A stretch of 9,587 nucleotides of DNA. Origin: an uncultured Eubacteriales bacterium (GTDB lineage Bacteria; Bacillota; Clostridia; Christensenellales; Aristaeellaceae). The notes beneath the pieces were generated by a model, which was not told the DNA's origin, searched no databases, and saw only the letters and a program-made list of their open reading frames with translations. Shown piece after piece: positions 5,024-9,587 of the stretch (positions are counted from its first letter, which is position 1; the number at the start of each line of letters is the position of its first letter). The translations under genes were made by a program, and so were the position numbers. The stretch lies in assembly GCA_900553905.1 (NCBI GenBank), contig USFL01000037.1, forward strand, positions 1 to 9,587, written 5' to 3'.

Positions 5024-6682
5024 TTATTCGGCCTCGGCCACGCCAACGATGCGGCCTTCGCCGTAGGGATTGGCGTACTGCTCGCCCACCACGCCTTCCA
5101 GCGTGCCGGTGATGTAGTCGATGAGCACCTGGTTGTCCAGCTTGATCTCATCCTGGAGCAGGTTGCAGCCCTGGAACATCGTGAAGCCGTCGCCGCCGTC
5201 CTTGAGCATGTAGTTGTGGGAAGCGACGGTGTAGGTCTTGGTCAGGTCGAGGTCCTCGCCGGCGACCTTGACGTTCTTGACGCGGTATTCGCCGTCCACG
5301 CCCGTGAACAGGCCGTTCTCGTCGGCGGTGCAGGAGGACTCGATGTAGGTGTGGATCTCATAGGTCAGACCGGAAACCTGCAGGAAGCCGCCGTTCTCGC
5401 CGGGCACGTTGCGCGCGCCCCACTCCAGCGCGTCGAGAATCTGCTGGCCGGTGGCCTCGACCACGCACAGGGCGTTGCCGAAGGGATGCACCTGGAGGAT
5501 GTCGCCCAAAGTGATGTCGCCCGCGGGGATGGAGACGCGGATGCCGCCGCCGTTGACGAACGCCACGTCGGCGTCGCCCTGGTCGCGGTAGGCATCGGCG
5601 CACAGGTCGCCCAGGTTGGTCTCGGCGTTGCGGATGATGCGGATGGGCTGGCCGTTTTCATCGACCGCCTCGGGATCGTTGATGGTCAGTTCCACGTCGG
5701 ACTTGGCCACGACCTCGTTCAGCTTCTCGTCGAGGGTTTCGGTGGCCTCGGCCACGGCGGTGGTGATGTCGTTCTCGATGCCCAGCAGCGCGGGCACGGA
5801 CACGTCGTTGGTCCAGGTGTACAGGCCGGTCTGGATGGAGCCGTCGGCGGCGGAGATGCGCGCATAGCCGATGCCGCCCATCTTGGTGCCGCAGCCGGAG
5901 CGCGGCACGTCCTCGCCGTCCTTGTTCTGCATGACCACCTGGTCGGTGTCATGGCTGTGGCCGTCGAGGAAGGCGTCGATGCCGGTGGTGTTGGCGATCA
6001 CGTCAGCGTAGGTGTAGGGCGCGCAGGTCGCCTCGTTGCCAAGGTGCGCCATGGCGATGACGTAGTCCGCGCCCTCGGCGATGGCCGCGTCCACGGCGGA
6101 CTGCACGGCGGCATAGAGCTTTTCGCCCGTCTCATCCTGCATGAAGCCGTAGATGAAGTTGCCCTCGTCGTCCTGGAAGTACTTGGGGGTGGAGGAGGTG
6201 ATGGTCTTGGGAGTGGTGATGCCCACGAAGGCAACCTTCACGCCCTCGATCTCCTCGATCACATAGGGGTCGAACACCAGCTCGCCGTCCTTGTTGAAGT
6301 TGGCGCTGATGTAGGGGAAGTCGGCCATTTCCGTCAGCTCCAGGAAACGGTCCATGCCATAGTCGAATTCGTGGTTGCCGGGGATGGCCACGTCGTAGCC
6401 CACGGCGTTCATCAGGCCGATGATGGCTTCGCCTGTGGTCATGGTGCCGATGGGCTCGCCCTGGACGGCGTCGCCGTTGTCCACCAGCAGCACATGGCTG
6501 GTTTCCTCCAGCGTGTCACGCACGGCGGCCAAGCCGGCATAGCCGAAGCCCTGGTCGATGCCGCAGTGCACGTCGCTGGTGAAGAGCACGACAATGTCCT
6601 TGGTCAGGCCGGTTTCCTCGGCGAAGGCCGCGCCTCCAAGCAGCATAAGCAGGGCAAGCAGTAGAGCCAGAAGTTTCTTCAT
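5024..6682 (-). CDS. Secreted 5'-nucleotidase / metallophosphatase
   Basis: A 552-residue exported enzyme of the 5'-nucleotidase/UshA/2',3'-cyclic phosphodiesterase family, which removes phosphate from nucleotides outside the membrane. The signal peptide MKKLLALLLA onward ends at AFA-EE (about residue 21). The N-terminal metallophosphatase domain has SDVH (36-39), DNGDAVQG (68-75), GNHEFDYG (102-109), MAHLGN (211-216) and GHSHD (241-245). The C-terminal substrate-binding domain has RNAETNLGDL (351-360), NGGGIR (377-382), GDITLGDILQVHPFGN (388-403) and DGGDGF (495-500), the last matching the loop that stacks on the nucleobase. No LPxTG motif or tail anchor is present, so it is probably released or loosely held. 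ATG at 6682 follows AAAGGAGGG by 9 bases. It has its own promoter and terminator. The exact substrate (AMP, UDP-sugar or cyclic nucleotides) is open. Confidence 0.93.
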   Translation of the reverse strand: MKKLLALLLALLMLLGGAAFAEETGLTKDIVVLFTSDVHCGIDQGFGYAGLAAVRDTLEETSHVLLVDNGDAVQGEPIGTMTTGEAIIGLMNAVGYDVAIPGNHEFDYGMDRFLELTEMADFPYISANFNKDGELVFDPYVIEEIEGVKVAFVGITTPKTITSSTPKYFQDDEGNFIYGFMQDETGEKLYAAVQSAVDAAIAEGADYVIAMAHLGNEATCAPYTYADVIANTTGIDAFLDGHSHDTDQVVMQNKDGEDVPRSGCGTKMGGIGYARISAADGSIQTGLYTWTNDVSVPALLGIENDITTAVAEATETLDEKLNEVVAKSDVELTINDPEAVDENGQPIRIIRNAETNLGDLCADAYRDQGDADVAFVNGGGIRVSIPAGDITLGDILQVHPFGNALCVVEATGQQILDALEWGARNVPGENGGFLQVSGLTYEIHTYIESSCTADENGLFTGVDGEYRVKNVKVAGEDLDLTKTYTVASHNYMLKDGGDGFTMFQGCNLLQDEIKLDNQVLIDYITGTLEGVVGEQYANPYGEGRIVGVAEAE

Positions 6683-6723
6683 GGAACGATACCCTCCTTT
6701 TGTTTGATCCGATTGCCGCTTGT

Positions 6724-6732
6724 ATTATACCA
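6724..6732 (-). promoter_or_regulatory. Extended -10 promoter of the 5'-nucleotidase gene
   Basis: Minus-strand TGGTATAAT has a perfect -10 box with the extended TGn element, about 40 bases before the gene's start codon. No good -35 box lies 16-18 bases upstream; TTGATA occurs at 21 bases, which is too far. An extended -10 can work without a strong -35 box, or an activator may help. Confidence 0.6.
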
Positions 6733-6798
6733 CATCCGGCTCTATCTTCCTATCAAAAGTAAGAAAAATCGGGAAGAATTTTTCCGTCTGTCCCAAGA

Positions 6799-6827
6799 TG
6801 GACTTTTCTGCAAAAACATGGTAGACT
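6799..6827 (+). promoter_or_regulatory. Weak candidate promoter of the GT-C-like gene
   Basis: TGGACT (6799-6804), 17 bases and TAGACT (6822-6827), with TGG before the -10 box. Each hexamer matches the consensus at 4 of 6 positions. It is the best rightward candidate I see in the 193-base divergent gap (6683-6875), about 40 bases before the ATG at 6876. Confidence 0.35.
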
Positions 6828-6875
6828 TTGATATCTTCCTTATGTCAGCTTGCAGAAGAAGACGGAGGTTTTGGT

Positions 6876-8594
6876 ATGATCGTAGTCCGGCTTTTGTTGC
6901 TGGCACTGTCCCTTTATGGGCTGTCACGCCTGACCATGCGGCACCTGAAGCTGCCGGTGGAAGGGGCGCTGCCCCTGACGATGGTATCCATTGCAACAAC
7001 GGCTACGCTGGCGGGCATGCTCAACCTGCTACGCGAGGCTGTATGGCTGATCTGGGCGGCGGGCCTGGTGCTGGCCGTGCGCTCCCTGTGGCGGCGGGAA
7101 TCCCTTCGCGCTGTGCTTACGCCGGGCATGTGCTTCTTTGCAGCCGGCGCGGTGGGCCTGGCCCTGCTCGTAAGGGGAGCCCGTTTTTATCAATATGATG
7201 ATTTTGGCCATTGGGCGCTGGTTGTGCGCATACTGTTTGCACGCGATGCGCTGCCCACCTTTCGGGACATATGCCTGGCCCATGTGAACTATCCTCCCGG
7301 AAGCGCGTGCTGGGTATATTTCTTCTGCCGCCTGTGCGGCAGCGAGAGCGAGGATGCGATGATGTTCGCCCAGGCACTGATGATGCTTGCCTGCTTCCTG
7401 CCGCTGATGCTGCTGGCCCGCCGCCGGCCCGTAACGTCATTTTTGACAATGGCGGCGGTGGCATGCTACTGCCTGCTTGCATCCGGCACGTTCCTGTTCA
7501 GCCTCTATGTAGATCATCTTCTCCCGGTGGTATCAGCGGCGGGCGTGCTGCTGGTGCTTTCCAACCTCCGTCAGCCCCGTCGGGCGGCGTTGTTGGCGCT
7601 GCCTTTTTCCGTGTATGCCTATCTGATAAAAAACAGCGGAATTTTCTTTTCTCTGCTCTTTTCGTTGCTGCTGGTCGGCATCGTCCTGTGGAACCGCCGG
7701 AGCCGCCCGGTCGCACGCCGCGACTGGCAGTGCGTGGCCGCGGTATGCGTCTCCCCTGCCGTGATCGTTTATCTATGGAACCAGCATACCAGCATGGTGT
7801 TCCAAAACGCTTCAACCTCCAAGCACGCCATGCGCCCATGGCAGCTGCTTTCCACCTTTCTGGAAAAGACATCCGGGGAAATCGGGGAAATAAGCAGCAA
7901 GTTTTTCGCCTCGCTGGCCGGCGTATCCGTGCTTCCGCTCCTCTGCCTTGTCCTGATGGCGTTCTGTCTGTGGGGCGTCAGCGCGCGGCGGCATGCGTTG
8001 TACCGGCCGGGGCTGGCCGCGCTGTGCGGCTCGGCGGCCGTTTTCGCCGTCTATCTGGTCAGCCTGTTGCTGATGTATCTGTTTTCCATGCCCACGGGCG
8101 AGGCACTGGTTCTTGCCAGCATGGACCGATACATGAGCACCATCCATCTGTGGATGGTTTTCATGACGGCGGCAACCCTGCTGGCATTGCTGGATGCCTG
8201 TCCGCCGCTCAGCCTTCGCCAGCAGCTGGCAAGCGCTTCCGCCGCGGTGCTGGCCGCCTGTTCCCTGCTGTACTTCAGCGGTTTTCCCGACCCGTTTGTG
8301 GCGCGCTTTGATCAGGAGTTTCAGCAGACGGAACGCGCCAAAATCGAGGCCGCGATTCAAGCGCAGTCCGTTCCCTCCGGCCAGCGCTACGCCCTGGCCG
8401 GCATGATCAACGGCAGGTTGCCCTTTGATATTTTTCAGTATCTGCTCAGCCCGGCGTACATTACGCTCAATCTGGAGGAGTGGCATGACGTGGACGCCAT
8501 TATCCTCTATGAGCCCAAGCCGCTGGAAATGGTGTATATCGAAGAAACCGTCCTTCCTTCCGGCGAAGCGCCCGTCATCTACGACTGCCGCTAG
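6876..8594 (+). CDS. Polytopic membrane protein, GT-C glycosyltransferase-like
   Basis: A 572-residue protein with about ten or more hydrophobic segments through residue ~470 and a soluble C-terminal part of about 100 residues. Motifs suggest a GT-C-type enzyme, which moves a sugar from a lipid-linked donor on the outer face of the membrane: an acidic loop motif FYQYDDFGHW (104-113), NYPPG (138-142), SLYVDH (209-214), LIKNSG (250-255) and MDRYMS (416-421). The DD of the first loop would be the catalytic candidate. ATG at 6876 is chosen because GGAGG lies 7-8 bases upstream; the frame opens 48 bases earlier but has no such site there. It is divergent from the nucleotidase and stands alone without other cell-surface genes. 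Assignment rests on motif resemblance only; a different kind of membrane protein remains possible. Confidence 0.55.
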   Translation: MIVVRLLLLALSLYGLSRLTMRHLKLPVEGALPLTMVSIATTATLAGMLNLLREAVWLIWAAGLVLAVRSLWRRESLRAVLTPGMCFFAAGAVGLALLVRGARFYQYDDFGHWALVVRILFARDALPTFRDICLAHVNYPPGSACWVYFFCRLCGSESEDAMMFAQALMMLACFLPLMLLARRRPVTSFLTMAAVACYCLLASGTFLFSLYVDHLLPVVSAAGVLLVLSNLRQPRRAALLALPFSVYAYLIKNSGIFFSLLFSLLLVGIVLWNRRSRPVARRDWQCVAAVCVSPAVIVYLWNQHTSMVFQNASTSKHAMRPWQLLSTFLEKTSGEIGEISSKFFASLAGVSVLPLLCLVLMAFCLWGVSARRHALYRPGLAALCGSAAVFAVYLVSLLLMYLFSMPTGEALVLASMDRYMSTIHLWMVFMTAATLLALLDACPPLSLRQQLASASAAVLAACSLLYFSGFPDPFVARFDQEFQQTERAKIEAAIQAQSVPSGQRYALAGMINGRLPFDIFQYLLSPAYITLNLEEWHDVDAIILYEPKPLEMVYIEETVLPSGEAPVIYDCR

Positions 8595-8599
8595 CGCTC

Positions 8600-9328
8600 T
8601 CATGCCCCCGGCACGGGGATGGTGTACAGCGGCCGCATGGTGGGCGCGGGCGGCGGGGTCAGCGCAGGCGTGGGCGAAGGCGCACCGCTTCCGGTCGCGT
8701 CCGCCAGCGTCTCGGCCTGCGCCGCGAGCGTCTCAATGGTCTGTGCATCCTCCTGCGCCCGCTGCTCGTAGGCCAAAGCCATCTGCGCGCTTTCCTCCAT
8801 AAGCGTCTCCAGCTGCTCTTGCAGCTGCTCCGCGCGTGCAATAGCCGCCTGGCCCCGGGCGGAGACGTCGTCCAGCGCCGTCTGCGCCTGCGTCAGCTGG
8901 GTCAGCAGCGCGTCGCGTTCTTCCGTCAGGGCATCCATCTCCGTGGCGAGCGTGTCCCGCTCCACCAGCAGCGCGTCATAGTCGCCGGCCAGCGCCTCCG
9001 CCTGCCTCATAAGTTCCTCCTGATCTTTCCCCTCCTGAATGCGCTGCGCGTCCGACTGCGCCACAAGCTCCGCCAGCGTCTGCTGCTGTTTGAGCGCCTC
9101 GTCGCGCTCGCGCTCGGCCGCTTTCAGCGCAGCCGACAGCTCGGCGTTCTGTGCCTCCAGTTCATCCGCGCGCTGGGTCTGCCGCTTGACCTGAACGGCC
9201 ATTTCGTCCACCAGGGTATTTTTTTCGGTGATCTGGCGCATCTGCTCCACGCTGCCCGCCACGATGAACCCCGAAACCGCCAGCAGCGCAATCATCAGCG
9301 CCGTTACAATCATCACCGTCTGTCTCAT
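8600..9328 (-). CDS. Membrane-anchored coiled-coil protein of unknown function
   Basis: A 242-residue protein I do not recognise. Residues 5-25 form one transmembrane helix after a short MRQT start, so the rest is probably outside the cytoplasm. Residues 28-210 are almost entirely charged, alanine- and glutamine-rich helix of coiled-coil type, with local repetition (DALLVERDTL, then DALTEERDALL near 118-142). There is no cysteine. The tail from 212 is rich in proline, serine and threonine (SPTPALTPPPAPT) and may be a flexible or wall-spanning end. ATG at 9328 follows AAGGGGG by 9 bases; the upstream in-frame extension has no such site. It lies downstream of scpB in the same direction and its end is 5 bases from the end of the converging membrane-protein gene. 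A structural or division-related role is a guess. Confidence 0.8.
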   Translation of the reverse strand: MRQTVMIVTALMIALLAVSGFIVAGSVEQMRQITEKNTLVDEMAVQVKRQTQRADELEAQNAELSAALKAAERERDEALKQQQTLAELVAQSDAQRIQEGKDQEELMRQAEALAGDYDALLVERDTLATEMDALTEERDALLTQLTQAQTALDDVSARGQAAIARAEQLQEQLETLMEESAQMALAYEQRAQEDAQTIETLAAQAETLADATGSGAPSPTPALTPPPAPTMRPLYTIPVPGA

Positions 9329-9358
9329 ACGCGGTATCCCCCTTCCATCGGCGCATTG

Positions 9359-9390
9359 AAAAAGCGCCCGGTGCAAGTATGCCCGGACGC
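9359..9390 (-). terminator. Hairpin with U5 after scpB (terminator, possibly attenuator)
   Basis: On the minus strand GCGTCCGGGCA (9390-9380) pairs with TGCACCGGGCGC (9375-9364) over 11 bp with one U-G wobble and one bulged A, around a UACU loop. Five U follow (9363-9359). It lies about 25 bases after the scpB stop codon, the normal place for a terminator. Because a candidate promoter (9398-9426) lies just upstream, it could also form at the 5' end of the next gene's mRNA. Confidence 0.75.
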
Positions 9391-9397
9391 GGGGGGA

Positions 9398-9426
9398 AAA
9401 ATACCTGTCATTTGTCAGGGTGTCAA
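9398..9426 (-). promoter_or_regulatory. Candidate promoter for the coiled-coil gene
   Basis: On the minus strand a perfect -35 box TTGACA (9426-9421) is followed after 17 bases by TATTTT (9403-9398), a 4-of-6 -10 box. The -35 box uses the Leu-Thr codons at the end of scpB. Transcription would start near 9391, right before the hairpin at 9390-9364. I see no promoter between that hairpin and the ATG at 9328. TGTCA occurs three times here (9406, 9413, 9421). Confidence 0.4.
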
Positions 9427-9587
9427 CGGCTCGTCCACCTTTTCCCGCGCATCAGGCAGGGGCGGAAGCTCACGGATGTCGGAGATGCCGAAGTGCTCCA
9501 AAAACCGGTCCGTAGTGGCGTACAGGATGGGTCGGCCCAGCGCCTCCTTGCGCCCGGCCTCCCGGATGAGCCCCTTGTGCAGAAGCG
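9415..9587 (-). CDS. scpB: Segregation and condensation protein B, C-terminal fragment
   Basis: The last 56 codons of a gene cut by the right edge. The translation, starting [19 protein letters not shown] and continuing [14 protein letters not shown], then [11 protein letters not shown], matches the end of ScpB, including the GRPILY-TT-FL--FG block of its second winged-helix domain and the following LPPLP. ScpB forms the SMC-ScpAB condensin complex that organises and segregates the chromosome. The stop codon is TGA at 9417-9415 and a terminator follows. In Firmicutes scpA usually lies upstream, which here would be outside the window to the right. Confidence 0.9.
   Translation of the reverse strand, partial: LLHKGLIREAGRKEALGRPILYATTDRFLEHFGISDIRELPPLPDAREKVDEPLTP

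Noticed and set aside
5216..6664. Long rightward open frame of 482 codons opposite the nucleotidase gene
   Set aside because: It is the exact antisense of a gene with clear family motifs, its translation is a low-complexity Gly/Val/His/Asp mixture, and no ribosome site precedes it. GC-rich genes often leave such frames open.
7211..8311. Overlapping 366-codon frame inside the GT-C-like gene, and a 263-codon antisense frame at 7812-8603
   Set aside because: The main frame has membrane-protein character throughout and a good ribosome site; the alternatives look like out-of-frame translation.
8606..8618. CCCCG-GCA-CGGGG hairpin at the convergent gene ends
   Set aside because: Short, three-base loop, no U tract on either strand, and inside the coding end of the coiled-coil gene. 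A shared terminator cannot be claimed.
1..9587. CRISPR arrays, tRNA or rRNA genes, transposases, phage or toxin-antitoxin genes, defence systems
   Set aside because: I looked on both strands for regular direct repeats, tRNA-like T-arm motifs and hallmark proteins of these systems and saw none.

Overview
The window comes from a GC-rich bacterium (roughly 60 % G+C by eye). Strong Shine-Dalgarno sequences, sigma-A-type promoters with extended -10 elements, short alanine-rich signal peptides ending in A-x-A-E, a two-subunit Fe-S fumarase and an SMC-ScpB gene together suggest a Firmicutes/Clostridia lineage, perhaps a gut Christensenellales- or Oscillospirales-like organism. That placement is inference; the window has no rRNA or other taxonomic marker.

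Layout from left to right. Positions 1-300 hold no gene, but contain a terminator for the transporter operon and a strong promoter firing leftward out of the window. Positions 301-2587 (minus strand) are a complete polar amino-acid ABC importer in the order binding protein, permease, ATPase. It has a near-consensus promoter, an ArgR/AhrC-like operator and an unusual double hairpin between the first two genes. Positions 2729-4876 (minus) look like a three-gene operon: a small cytoplasmic YkuE/YaeI-like metallophosphoesterase followed by the alpha and beta subunits of a class I (4Fe-4S) fumarate hydratase. Positions 5024-6682 (minus) encode a secreted 5'-nucleotidase-family protein with its own promoter and terminator. 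Positions 6876-8594 are the only rightward gene, a polytopic membrane protein that resembles GT-C-type glycosyltransferases. It converges on a membrane-anchored coiled-coil protein (8600-9328, minus). The right edge carries the C-terminal end of scpB (9415 to beyond 9587, minus).

How the genes work together: the importer would bring in a basic or polar amino acid, and the operator makes arginine or a related compound the first guess. The secreted nucleotidase would release nucleosides and phosphate outside the cell. The fumarase interconverts fumarate and malate, and fumarate is also a by-product of arginine and purine biosynthesis, so a loose link to the importer is possible but not shown. 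These are mostly housekeeping genes of known families. No defence system, mobile element, CRISPR array or RNA gene was seen. The most interesting content is regulatory: the operator array at 2628-2717, the hairpin pair at 1781-1824, the dyad over the promoter at 39-72 and the promoter/hairpin arrangement at 9359-9426. The least understood genes are the GT-C-like membrane protein and the coiled-coil protein.
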